Below, in pieces: positions 1 to 8,757 of a stretch of DNA of 64,000 nucleotides (positions are counted from its first letter, which is position 1; each line of letters starts with the position of its first letter). The translations under genes were made by a program, and so were the position numbers. The notes beneath the pieces were generated by a model. That model was not told the origin of the DNA, searched no databases, and saw only the letters and a program-made list of their open reading frames with translations. This DNA is from Lachnospiraceae bacterium C10 (GTDB lineage: Bacteria; Bacillota; Clostridia; Lachnospirales; Lachnospiraceae), in NCBI GenBank assembly GCA_900100095.1, contig FMTN01000014.1, positions 1 through 64,000 on the forward strand. The letters are read 5' to 3'.

Positions 1-60
1 AAGGAGCTTCCTGTATAATTCAAAATGTAAGGGAGTTCAAAGAAAGTAGGTGAGAAAAAA

Positions 61-127
61 GATACCTCAATGTAGAATAAGAAAGTTGTTTGCAGACAAT
101 AAAACTTATTCAAAACACGGAGGTATC
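61..127 (+). promoter_or_regulatory. Nested hairpin in the IS left end that covers the transposase ribosome site
   Basis: GATACCTC (61-68) is perfectly complementary to GAGGTATC (120-127). Inside it AATAAG (76-81) is complementary to CTTATT (105-110). The outer stem contains the GGAGG of the transposase ribosome site (119-123). A transcript entering from outside could fold this way and hide the site, a common way for insertion sequences to avoid activation by read-through. It could equally be part of a left-end guide RNA. Confidence 0.45.
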
Positions 128-131
128 TGAA

Positions 132-1412
132 ATGGATTGTAACACACAGAATGCAAAAATAGCAGCAATTACTGAAAAAACTTTGGTGGTTGGTATTGAT
201 ATAGGAAGCGAGACGCATTATGCTAGGGCTTTCGACTGGAGGGGATATGAATATACCCGGAAGCCATTCATTTTCAATAATAATAAAGAAGGGTTTGAGG
301 CGTTTCTGACCTGGATTGAGGAGTTGAAGAGTGAACATGGCAAGGACAGGATTGTACCGGGCATGGAGCCGACAGGCCACTATTGGTTTAATCTGGGATC
401 ATTCCTTCAGGATCATGAGATGCGACCGGTTCATGTGAACCCCCATCATGTCAAAAAATCGAAGGAACTTGATGACAACAATCCGAGCAAGAATGATCGT
501 AAGGATCCAAAGGTAATTGCAGGGTTGGTAAATGAAGGAAGATACAATTATCCCTACATTCCGGTCGGGATTTATGCAGACATCAGAAATCTGTCGAATC
601 TGCGACTGCAAGTGCAAAGCGAGTTAACACGCATCAAAAACAGGATCGCAAGATGGTTTGCAATCTACTTTCCGAATTACAAAGATGTTTATAGGAATCC
701 GGATGCAGTGAGCGGACTGATGATATTAAAACAGGCACCTTTACCTGAAGATATTGTAAAACTTGGTGTGGATGGCGTGAACAAGATCTGGCGGGATGCA
801 AAACTCAGAGGCGCAGGCATGAAGAGGGCAAAGACCCTGGTAACTGCGGCAGAGCACAGTGTTGGATGTACAGAAGCGTCAGAATCGGCAAGGTATGAGA
901 TCAAGATACTTTTATCAGACTTTGATCTGTATGCAGAAAGAGAAGCGGAGCTTGTAAGCATGATCGATGAAAAGATTAAGGAGATTCCGTACATTGACAA
1001 ACTTCTGGAGATCAAGGGTGTTGGTATAAAGACAGCAGTTGGCTTTGTGGCTGAAGTGGGTGATATTAGTCGTTTTGATGACCCGAAGCAGATACAGAAG
1101 CTGGCAGGATATGCCATAGTAGCGAATGAGTCCGGCAAGCATAAAGGAGAGCATCACATCAGTTATAGAGGACGTAAGAGGCTCAGATATGTTATGTATG
1201 AGGCAGCTATCTCCGTAGTGGCGCATAACGCCGAATTCAAGGAGATACACCAACACTTCATAACACGGGAGAAGAATCCTCTTAAGAAGATGCAGTCAAT
1301 GATAGCTGTGGCATGTAAGTTGTTGAGGGTGTTCTATATGTTAGCGACAACGGACAACCACTATGACGGGCAGAAGATGCTTAATGATATTAGAAGACCT
1401 GTAGCTGCATAG
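132..1412 (+). CDS. IS110-family transposase (DEDD recombinase)
   Basis: 426 residues. The start is ATG 132 because CGGAGGT lies 8 bases before it; an upstream TTG at 90 has no such site. The N-terminal RuvC-like domain shows VVGIDIG (D23), GMEPTGHY (E79) and KNDRKDPK (D122, D125), the DEDD set that defines the family. The C-terminal Tnp2 domain has the helix-hairpin-helix-like LLEIKGVGIKTA and the SGKHKGEHHIS segment with the conserved serine. IS110 enzymes excise circles and are directed to target and donor by a structured RNA encoded in the element. No frameshift is seen, so the protein looks active. It precedes the structured right end directly. Confidence 0.93.
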   Translation: MDCNTQNAKIAAITEKTLVVGIDIGSETHYARAFDWRGYEYTRKPFIFNNNKEGFEAFLTWIEELKSEHGKDRIVPGMEPTGHYWFNLGSFLQDHEMRPVHVNPHHVKKSKELDDNNPSKNDRKDPKVIAGLVNEGRYNYPYIPVGIYADIRNLSNLRLQVQSELTRIKNRIARWFAIYFPNYKDVYRNPDAVSGLMILKQAPLPEDIVKLGVDGVNKIWRDAKLRGAGMKRAKTLVTAAEHSVGCTEASESARYEIKILLSDFDLYAEREAELVSMIDEKIKEIPYIDKLLEIKGVGIKTAVGFVAEVGDISRFDDPKQIQKLAGYAIVANESGKHKGEHHISYRGRKRLRYVMYEAAISVVAHNAEFKEIHQHFITREKNPLKKMQSMIAVACKLLRVFYMLATTDNHYDGQKMLNDIRRPVAA

Positions 1413-1938
1413 AAGGACTCAAGAAGGATTGTAACTGCCTGCTCGCGGCCAGAATCAGGCATCCGACATACGGGTTTCTGGTTCCGGTCACGATCAGGAT
1501 GACCGGCTCCCACTAGGGAGTGGCAGAACGTAAATGAACATCAGGAAAACGTCCACCGCAAGGTGCTGATGAACAGGAAGTACTGTCAGCAAACAACTAC
1601 AAAGAATGAGCCAGTAGCCGGCAGAAATAATCACCAGAGGGCATGACCCTGAAAAGGAGCTACGCTGGCACCCTGGTTATGGACAGACGGAACGAAGGAA
1701 GTGAGGACTCCCCTCATTGAGTGGGATGATCCTGGTAGACATGGGAGGTGCGCCGCCATAGAGGGATGGGTAAACGATGGCCATGTAGATCGAAAGAGAT
1801 GACGTTCTACTTCGTATACTCTTCAGCCTCTATTCTCGTACCAGATACACAGAGATGTCCATTGCTATGGCTCATATATCAGAGGTAGATATGGAAGAAA
1901 ACCTTGATTTTTCAAGGGATAAACACTTGACATTATAG
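1413..1938 (+). ncRNA. Structured right end of the IS, candidate bridge/seek RNA
   Basis: About 525 bases without a credible gene. Local hairpins are dense: CCGGTCA...TGACCGG near 1495-1517, CTCCC-ACTA-GGGAG near 1507-1521, CACCGCAAGGTG near 1555-1566, and CCTTGA-TTTT-TCAAGG at 1902-1917. IS1111-type members of the family encode their guide RNA between the transposase and the right end, which fits this layout. AAGGAGCT at 1654-1661 repeats the left junction (1-8), and GGGAGGT at 1743-1749 repeats the right junction (1938-1944). RNA ends and folding are not known; the RNA assignment is inference. Confidence 0.45.
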
Positions 1939-1948
1939 GGAGGTACAT

Positions 1949-3121
1949 ATGGCGTATGACTTTAATCAGGTAGTTGACCGGCGGGGAAGCTCATCTCTGA
2001 AATGGGATGTTAAGGATAACGAGCTTCCGATGTGGGTGGCCGATATGGATTTTAAGGCTGCACCATGCATCCGCGAGGCTCTGGAAAAGAGACTGGCGCA
2101 GGGTATCTACGGATACAGCATTGAGCCGGAGGAATGGGCGAAAAGCTATGTAAGATGGTGGCAGAGGCGTCATGGCCTTCAAATGAAAGAAGAGGAGCTG
2201 GTATTCGTAACAGGTGTTGTTCCGGCCATCTCCTCCGCTGTTCGTAAGTTTACGACACCGGGAGAAAAGGTGGCGGTCATGACTCCGGTCTATAACATTT
2301 TTTTCAACTCGATCGTCAATAACGGCAGGACACCACTGCAATGCCAGCTCGATTACAAGGACGGCGCCTACTCGTTGAACTTTGCATCCCTTGAGGCAGT
2401 TCTTTCCGATCCGCAGGTATCACTTTTGATCTTATGCAATCCGCAGAATCCGGTCGGAAAGATCTGGTCCAAAGAGGAACTTGCCACCATCGGAGCAATG
2501 GCAAGAAAGCATGGTGTACTGGTTTTCTCAGATGAGATTCATTGCGACCTGACAGACCCGGGAAAAGAGTATGTGCCTTTTGCACTTGCTTCCGAAGAGA
2601 ACCGCATGAACAGTGTGACAGCGATGGCTCCGACGAAATGCTTTAATATCGCGGGCATCCAGACAGCGGCAGTCTATGCGGCCAATCCGGTTCTACGCCA
2701 CAAGATCTGGAGACAGATCAACACAGACGAAGTGGGAGAGGGCAATGTATTTGCAGCGGATGCAGCCATTGCAGCATTTAATGAGGGCGAGCCATGGCTT
2801 GAGGAACTTCGTGCCTATATCTATGAGAATAAGCAGTATGTATATCAGTTTGTAAAAGAACAACTGCCGAAGGTACATGCGGTACCGCAGGACTGCACCT
2901 ATCTGATGTGGCTGGATGTCAGAGCCTATATCGGAGAAGGCGAGACTTCGAAAGGCCTGGCGCAGCGAATCCGAGAGAAAACGGGCTTATACCTTTCCAA
3001 CGGAAGACAGTACCGGGGAGACGGAGATTCCTTCCTGAGACTGAATGTTGCGTGTCCGAGAGTCACACTGGAAGAGGGGCTTTTACGTCTGAAAAAAGGC
3101 CTAGAGGAAGAAGTGTTATAA
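1949..3121 (+). CDS. patB: PatB/MalY-type cystathionine beta-lyase (PLP aminotransferase fold)
   Basis: 390 residues, the usual length. The N-terminal signature DRRGSSSLKWD and LPMWVADMDF is typical of the PatB/MalY subgroup of fold-type I PLP enzymes, which cleave cystathionine or related C-S substrates to a thiol, pyruvate and ammonia. CNPQNPVG, FSDEIHCDL and the probable PLP lysine in APTKCFNIAGIQ are all present. The ribosome site AGGGAGG lies 5 bases before ATG 1949 and appears to be a hybrid made by the IS110 insertion. The native promoter therefore lies on the far side of the element, beyond the window. The exact physiological substrate cannot be read from the sequence. Confidence 0.9.
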   Translation: MAYDFNQVVDRRGSSSLKWDVKDNELPMWVADMDFKAAPCIREALEKRLAQGIYGYSIEPEEWAKSYVRWWQRRHGLQMKEEELVFVTGVVPAISSAVRKFTTPGEKVAVMTPVYNIFFNSIVNNGRTPLQCQLDYKDGAYSLNFASLEAVLSDPQVSLLILCNPQNPVGKIWSKEELATIGAMARKHGVLVFSDEIHCDLTDPGKEYVPFALASEENRMNSVTAMAPTKCFNIAGIQTAAVYAANPVLRHKIWRQINTDEVGEGNVFAADAAIAAFNEGEPWLEELRAYIYENKQYVYQFVKEQLPKVHAVPQDCTYLMWLDVRAYIGEGETSKGLAQRIREKTGLYLSNGRQYRGDGDSFLRLNVACPRVTLEEGLLRLKKGLEEEVL

Positions 3122-3234
3122 ATTTGCATAAAAAATACGAAATATGATACGAATACTTATCGAAATGTGCTAATATATGCATGAAAGTAGTTCCGAGAGG
3201 GGAACGAAAGAAGTTTTTAGAAGGGGGAACCGTT

Positions 3235-5121
3235 GTGTTTAAGAAGAACAAGGCAACCAAAGAAAAGGCGAACCACGTAAACAAGCAGAAGAAGGTCAAG
3301 GCTGAGAAAAATACCAATAAGCCGGTAAAGACCAAGAGCAGAGGGGTAAAGGAAGAGAAGATCAAGCTTCCGAAAGTCGGATTCACACACAGTATGTTGT
3401 CTCTGATTCTATCTACCAATATTTTCCTGTTTTGTGTATTCGCCGTTGTTATGACGATTACAAATGTTCAGCTGGATACGATTACAGACAAGGCTTCCCG
3501 ACTTATGATTGTAACAACCAATCTGCAGAAGTCTGAAAGAATGGTATCGGTTTCCCTGCGTGATGCCTATGCGAATTCCTACGCATACTATGCAAATGCA
3601 AGGGGAAGAGCAGGTACAAGACAGTATCTTTCCACTCTGATTAAGAAGGACAAAGAACAGAAGGATCAGTATTTTGAACGCATGAAGCGCCAGTATGAGA
3701 ATCTGGAGGATCAGAGCAGTCAGAAGCTGATTGTTACCATGAAAGAGATGTCAGACAGTCTCTTCGATCAGATTGAGACCGTTAAGACGAATGTGGATAA
3801 TGGGGATCTGGATACAGCAAAGGCATATCTGGATACCAATATGTTAAACTCCCAGCAGGGATATAACAACGCAGCAGAAAAGCTTCAAAAGGGACTGGAC
3901 ATTATGCTGATGAAGTCTCAGAAGTCCATGCAGACAATGCGTGAAACGGCTCTGTTCTTAGGTATTGCAGGTGTTGTTGTCTTCCTGATCTGTCTTGCAG
4001 TAAGTATGCTGTTGTCTTACAGACTGATCGTTTACCGTATCTCCCGTATGGCCGGACAGCTGAACCGCATGATCGATGAGATCAATTCCGGACACGGAGA
4101 TCTTACAAAGAGAATTTCGTTGAAGACAAAGTCCGAGCTTAAATTCATTCGCGACGGAATCAACGGCTTTATCGAAGCCCTTCAGAATGTGATGTCTTCT
4201 GTCAAGGGAGGAACGGTTCTGTTAAATGATGCGACCGATAAGGTGACACAGAGAATCCGTAAGGCAAATGAGAACGTGACATCCACATCTGCAGCATTAC
4301 AGGAGCTGAGTGCTTCCATGCAGGAGGTATCCAATTCGGTTGCAGGCATCAGCACAAAGCTTGAAGAAGTGAAAGCTGCTGCAATGGTGATGCACGATAT
4401 GACAGAAGAGGGTAACGAAGCATCCAATTCCATCAAGGGAGAGGCTGACTCCATCAAGGAAGCGGCAGCTCACAAGAAGGAAGAGACAGGAACACGGATG
4501 CAGACCCTTTCCAGTGTTTTGGAAGAATCCGTTCAGAATGCAGAGAAGGTATCCTTGATCAATGAACTGACCAACGATATTTTAGAGATCGCAGATGAGA
4601 CAAATCTTCTGTCTTTGAATGCTTCCATCGAAGCTGCAAGAGCAGGAGAGGCAGGAAGAGGATTTGCTGTAGTAGCATCCGAGATCAGTAATCTGGCAGA
4701 GAACAGCCGCCAGACTGCCGGTAAGATTCAGAATATCTCAACAGAGGTAACAGCTGCCGTTAAGTCATTGTCTGAGAACGCAATGCAGGTGGTATCCTTT
4801 ATCAATACAACGGTTCTGGCGGATTATGACGCTTTCGTTGATACCGGAAGCAAGTATGAATTCACATCGGATATTATCGCCGGACTGTTGAACGGATTCA
4901 TGTCATCCGCAGATGAGCTGAATGCCATCGTTGCGAATATGAGCGATTCCGTTGAGGAAATCATCAGTGCAGTGGAAGAGTCTTCAAGAGCGATTGAGAT
5001 GAGCGCAGAGAATTCTTCTGAAATCGTTACAGAATTTACAGAAATCGGTGCAGCGATGGAAGAAAACAGCGAAGTCGCACTGCGACTGGATGAGAACACC
5101 AGACGGTTTGAGCTGGTATAA
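3235..5121 (+). CDS. Methyl-accepting chemotaxis protein
   Basis: About 628 residues from GTG 3235, chosen because AGGGGG lies 8 bases upstream; ATG 3181 has no ribosome site. A Lys-rich cytoplasmic start (about 40 residues) precedes the first membrane segment (LILSTNIFLFCVFAVVM). A helical extracytoplasmic sensor of about 160 residues follows, then the second membrane segment (ALFLGIAGVVVFLICLAV), a HAMP linker and the signalling domain with its hairpin tip EIADETNLLSLNASIEAARA and GRGFAVVA. It would relay ligand binding to CheA through CheW. No other chemotaxis gene is nearby. The basic N-terminal tail before the first helix is longer than usual. The ligand is unknown. Confidence 0.93.
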   Translation: MFKKNKATKEKANHVNKQKKVKAEKNTNKPVKTKSRGVKEEKIKLPKVGFTHSMLSLILSTNIFLFCVFAVVMTITNVQLDTITDKASRLMIVTTNLQKSERMVSVSLRDAYANSYAYYANARGRAGTRQYLSTLIKKDKEQKDQYFERMKRQYENLEDQSSQKLIVTMKEMSDSLFDQIETVKTNVDNGDLDTAKAYLDTNMLNSQQGYNNAAEKLQKGLDIMLMKSQKSMQTMRETALFLGIAGVVVFLICLAVSMLLSYRLIVYRISRMAGQLNRMIDEINSGHGDLTKRISLKTKSELKFIRDGINGFIEALQNVMSSVKGGTVLLNDATDKVTQRIRKANENVTSTSAALQELSASMQEVSNSVAGISTKLEEVKAAAMVMHDMTEEGNEASNSIKGEADSIKEAAAHKKEETGTRMQTLSSVLEESVQNAEKVSLINELTNDILEIADETNLLSLNASIEAARAGEAGRGFAVVASEISNLAENSRQTAGKIQNISTEVTAAVKSLSENAMQVVSFINTTVLADYDAFVDTGSKYEFTSDIIAGLLNGFMSSADELNAIVANMSDSVEEIISAVEESSRAIEMSAENSSEIVTEFTEIGAAMEENSEVALRLDENTRRFELV

Positions 5122-5158
5122 TCCCCCGGGGGTACGACGGGAAGAGACGGTCTTACCC

Positions 5159-5186
5159 TTGACAAGTTAAAGTATCAGAGTATAAA
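5159..5186 (+). promoter_or_regulatory. Sigma-A promoter for the T-box/ileS transcript
   Basis: TTGACA at 5159-5164 and TATAAA at 5181-5186 with a 16-bp spacer, just upstream of the T-box leader. The -35 is a consensus match. Confidence 0.7.
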
Positions 5187-5214
5187 ATGTACGTGACATT
5201 TTTGTCATAACTAC

Positions 5215-5480
5215 ATAGGAAAGGCTATAAGAAGACAGTAGTCAGATACGCGAACCTAAGAGCGAGTCGGGATGGTGTGAGCCGACAGTAGTAGCCTCTG
5301 ATGAAGATCCCTTCTTTTGTCATATGACAGGCCGCTGACTGAACATCCTGTGATTAGTAGGAAGGCCGGAATTTCGTCTCCGTTATGACGGACATGTATG
5401 CGCAGCATCTGCTGACAAGTACAGCGTATTAGGTGGTACAACGAATGAGCCCTTCGCCCTTATACGGCGAAGGGCTTTTG
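5215..5480 (+). promoter_or_regulatory. T-box leader controlling ileS
   Basis: Stem I is visible as GAGCGAGTCGGGATGGTGTGAGCCGAC (about 5261-5287, read in parts: GAGTCGG, GGTGTGAGCC). A candidate specifier codon AUC (Ile) sits at 5307-5309 in the GAAG-AUC-CC context. The conserved T-box sequence AGGTGGTAC (5431-5439) carries UGGU, which pairs with the ACCA end of tRNA-Ile (A73). The terminator helix AGCCCTTCGCC (5448-5458) with GGCGAAGGGCT (5466-5476) and a T run follows. Uncharged tRNA-Ile should stabilise the antiterminator and turn ileS on. Confidence 0.92.
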
Positions 5481-5510
5481 TGTAGACTGAGGAAAGGAAT
5501 TAAGAGAAGT

Positions 5511-8500
5511 ATGTACAGGAAAGTAAATTCAGATTTGAATTTCGTTGACAGAGAGAAGGTTATCGAGAAGTTCTGGGATGAGCATGATATTTTCCAGAAG
5601 TCTATGGACAACAGAAAAAAGGGTGAGACCTATACCTTCTATGATGGACCGCCAACGGCGAATGGTAAGCCTCACATTGGACATGTTCTGACTCGTGTCA
5701 TTAAAGATATGATTCCTAGATATCAGACAATGAAGGGCAAGTACGTTCCGAGAAAGGCCGGTTGGGATACCCACGGTCTTCCGGTTGAGTTAGAGGTTGA
5801 GAAGAAGCTTGGACTCGATGGAAAGGACCAGATCGAGACTTACGGTATCGAGCCGTTTATCAAGGAGTGTAAGGAATCTGTCTGGAAATACAAGGGCATG
5901 TGGGAGGACTTCTCCGGCACCGTTGGATTCTGGGCTGATATGGATAACCCTTATGTTACCTATGACAACAACTTCATTGAGTCCGAGTGGTGGGCTTTAA
6001 AGGAGATCTGGGATAAAAAGCTGTTATACAAGGGCTTTAAGGTTGTTCCATACTGCCCTCGTTGTGGAACTCCGCTTTCCTCTCAGGAGGTTGCACAGGG
6101 ATATAAGACTGTAAAGGAGCGTTCAGCCGTTGTTCGTTTTAAGGCGGTAGGCGAAGACGCATACTTCCTTGCATGGACCACAACACCTTGGACCCTTCCT
6201 TCCAATGTGGCATTATGTGTGAATCCGGAGGATACCTACCTTAAGGTCAAGGCAGCGGACGGATATACCTACTATCTGGCAGAAGCACTGGCAGACAAGG
6301 TGCTTGGCAAGCTGGATGAGTGTGACAAGGACGGGAATGTTATTACACAGGCATACGAAGTACTTGCCACCTATAAGGGAGCGGATCTGGAGAAAAAGGA
6401 ATATGAGCCGCTTTACGACTGTGCAAAGGAAGCTGCCGATAAGCAGCGTAAGAAGGGCTTCTATGTTGTATGTGATTCCTACGTTACCATGGATGATGGT
6501 ACAGGAATTGTACATATTGCACCCGCCTTCGGTGAGGACGATGCCAACGTTGGCCGTAAGTACGATCTTCCACTGGTACAGATGGTGGATGAGGCCGGCC
6601 GCATGAAGGAGCAGACACCGTTCGGCGGAATGAGAGCGAAGCCGACCCAGGCAGAGATCGACAAGGGAGCTGTCAGCGCAGATCCTGAGGTGTTAAAGGA
6701 TCTTTCTTCCCGCGGACTGCTCTTTGAAGCACCGAAGTTTGAGCATGATTATCCACATTGCTGGCGATGCGATACTCCGCTGATCTATTTTGCAAGAGAG
6801 TCCTGGTTCATCAAAATGACAGAGGTCAAGGATGAGCTGGTAGAAAACAACAAGACCGTTAACTGGATTCCTAAGTCTATTGGAGAAGGAAGATTCGGTA
6901 ACTGGCTTGAGAACGTTCAGGACTGGGGCGTATCCCGTAACCGTTACTGGGGAACTCCGATGAATATCTGGGAGTGTGAAGGCTGCGGACATCAGGAGGC
7001 CATCGGAAGCCGTGAAGAACTTGCAAAGAGAAGCGGTCATCCGGAACACAAGACCATCGAGCTTCATCGTCCGTATATTGATGAAGTGACCATGACCTGT
7101 CCGGACTGTGGCAAGACCATGCATAGAATTCCGGAAGTTTTGGATTGCTGGTTCGATTCAGGAGCAATGCCGTTTGCACAGCATCATTATCCGTTTGAGA
7201 ACAAGGATCTTTTTGAGCAGCAGTTCCCGGCAGAGTTTATCTCTGAGGCTGTGGATCAGACAAGAGGATGGTTCTACTCTCTTATGGCAGAATCCACCCT
7301 TCTGTTCCATAAGGCTCCATATAAGAACGTTATCGTCTTAGGTCATGTTCAGGATGAAAACGGACAGAAGATGAGTAAGAGTAAGGGAAATGCAGTGGAT
7401 CCGTTTGATGCATTGAGTACCTATGGTGCAGATGCCATCCGCTGGTATTTCTATATCAACTCAGCACCATGGCTTCCAAACCGTTTCCATGGCAAGGCAG
7501 TGCAGGAAGGACAGAGAAAGTTCCTGTCAACCCTTTGGAACACTTACGCGTTCTTTGTGCTGTATGCCAATATTGATAACTTTGATGCAACAAAGTATAA
7601 TCTTGAATATGACAAGCTTGCGGTAATGGATCAGTGGATTCTTTCCAGACTGAATTCTACCATTAAGGCTGTGGACGAGAATCTGGCAGGATATAAGATT
7701 CCGGAAGCAGCAAGAGCACTGGATGCTTTTGTAGATGAATTGAGTAACTGGTATGTAAGACGCTGCAGAAGCCGTTTCTGGGCAAAGGGAATGGAGCAGG
7801 ATAAGATCAATGCCTACGAGACCCTGTACCACTGCCTGGTTGAAATCTCCAAGGCGGCAGCACCGATGGTTCCGTTCATGACAGAAGAGATTTACCAGAA
7901 TCTTGTACGCAGCATCGATCAGAGTGCACCGGAGTCCATTCACTTATGTGACTTCCCTGAGGTTCATACCGAGTGGATCAATGCAGAGCTTGAGGATAAG
8001 ATGGACGAACTTCTCAAGGTCGTAGTATTAGGCAGAGCTTGTCGTAATGAGAGTGGTATCAAGAACCGTCAGCCAATTGGTCAGATGTATATCAAGGCAG
8101 AGAGGGAACTTCCGGAATTCTACCTTGAGATTATCCAGGATGAGCTGAATGTTAAGAAGGCAACCTTTACCAAGGAGCTTTCTTCTCTTACCACCTACAC
8201 CTTCAAGCCACAGCTTCGTACAGTCGGACCAAAGTACGGCAAGTTCTTAAAGGGTATTCAGAACGCGCTGGCAGAGTTGAACGGTAACGAGGCAATGGAA
8301 CAGCTTAAGACAGAAGGTGTATTAAAGCTTCCGGAGGTGGATGCATCCATCGAGCTTTCCATGGAAGACCTTTTGATTACCGAGACAGCACAGGAAGGTT
8401 TCGTAACAGATCAGGATGGAGATATCACGGTTGTTCTTGATACAAACCTGACAGAAGAACTGCTGGAAGAGGGCATGGTTCGTGAAATCATCAGTAAGAT

Positions 8501-8720
8501 TCAGACGATGCGTAAAGAGGCAGACTTTGAGGTAATGGATCATATCGCTGTTGCTTATACAGGAAGTGATAAGGTCGCTGCTACTATTTCTAAGAATAAA
8601 GAAATGATCGCCGGTGAAGTACTGGCAGTTTCTTTGGAGGAGGGAAATGCTGCGGGCAATCTTCAGAAAGAATGGAACATTAACGGAGAAAAAGTCACAC
8701 TTAGTGTTGAGAAACGTTAA
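5511..8720 (+). CDS. ileS: Isoleucyl-tRNA synthetase
   Basis: 1,069 residues from ATG 5511, downstream of the T-box terminator with GGAAAGG about 14 bases before it; an in-frame ATG at 5433 lies inside the T-box and is not the start. The class I signatures are HIGH (GKPHIGHVL) and KMSKS (GQKMSKSKGNAVDPFD). The CP1 editing region and several CxxC pairs (CPRCGTP, CEGCGHQ, CPDCGK) are visible. Length and motifs match the longer, eukaryote-like IleS (type 2), often associated with mupirocin tolerance. It charges tRNA-Ile in the cytoplasm. glgP follows only 37 bases later, so the two may share a transcript. Confidence 0.97.
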   Translation: MYRKVNSDLNFVDREKVIEKFWDEHDIFQKSMDNRKKGETYTFYDGPPTANGKPHIGHVLTRVIKDMIPRYQTMKGKYVPRKAGWDTHGLPVELEVEKKLGLDGKDQIETYGIEPFIKECKESVWKYKGMWEDFSGTVGFWADMDNPYVTYDNNFIESEWWALKEIWDKKLLYKGFKVVPYCPRCGTPLSSQEVAQGYKTVKERSAVVRFKAVGEDAYFLAWTTTPWTLPSNVALCVNPEDTYLKVKAADGYTYYLAEALADKVLGKLDECDKDGNVITQAYEVLATYKGADLEKKEYEPLYDCAKEAADKQRKKGFYVVCDSYVTMDDGTGIVHIAPAFGEDDANVGRKYDLPLVQMVDEAGRMKEQTPFGGMRAKPTQAEIDKGAVSADPEVLKDLSSRGLLFEAPKFEHDYPHCWRCDTPLIYFARESWFIKMTEVKDELVENNKTVNWIPKSIGEGRFGNWLENVQDWGVSRNRYWGTPMNIWECEGCGHQEAIGSREELAKRSGHPEHKTIELHRPYIDEVTMTCPDCGKTMHRIPEVLDCWFDSGAMPFAQHHYPFENKDLFEQQFPAEFISEAVDQTRGWFYSLMAESTLLFHKAPYKNVIVLGHVQDENGQKMSKSKGNAVDPFDALSTYGADAIRWYFYINSAPWLPNRFHGKAVQEGQRKFLSTLWNTYAFFVLYANIDNFDATKYNLEYDKLAVMDQWILSRLNSTIKAVDENLAGYKIPEAARALDAFVDELSNWYVRRCRSRFWAKGMEQDKINAYETLYHCLVEISKAAAPMVPFMTEEIYQNLVRSIDQSAPESIHLCDFPEVHTEWINAELEDKMDELLKVVVLGRACRNESGIKNRQPIGQMYIKAERELPEFYLEIIQDELNVKKATFTKELSSLTTYTFKPQLRTVGPKYGKFLKGIQNALAELNGNEAMEQLKTEGVLKLPEVDASIELSMEDLLITETAQEGFVTDQDGDITVVLDTNLTEELLEEGMVREIISKIQTMRKEADFEVMDHIAVAYTGSDKVAATISKNKEMIAGEVLAVSLEEGNAAGNLQKEWNINGEKVTLSVEKR

Positions 8721-8757
8721 GCGGTCTGTTGTACCGGGGGTACAAAAGGAGGAGGAA

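Larger units (their letters stand above)
3..1942 (+). mobile_element. IS110-family insertion sequence, apparently complete
   Basis: The element holds one DEDD transposase gene (132-1412), a short left end (about 7-131) and a long, hairpin-rich right end (1413 to about 1938). The boundaries are inferred. GGAG occurs at 3-6 and again at 1939-1942, and it would be the shared core. Joining the two ends through a single GGAG places TTGACA (1927-1932) exactly 17 bp from TATAAT (14-19), which is the circle-junction promoter expected of this family. Without the element the flanks read AAGGAGGTACAT-ATG, a normal ribosome site for patB. Because the window starts at the putative left edge, the left boundary could really lie further out. 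Confidence 0.7.

Noticed and set aside
1921-1948. TTGACA at 1927 as a promoter for patB
   Set aside because: A -10 at the right distance would fall on the patB start codon; it fits better as the outward -35 of the IS circle junction.
3122-3180. Possible flagellar sigma-28 promoter before the chemoreceptor gene (TAAA...CGAATA)
   Set aside because: The -10 half matches CCGATA poorly and spacing is uncertain.
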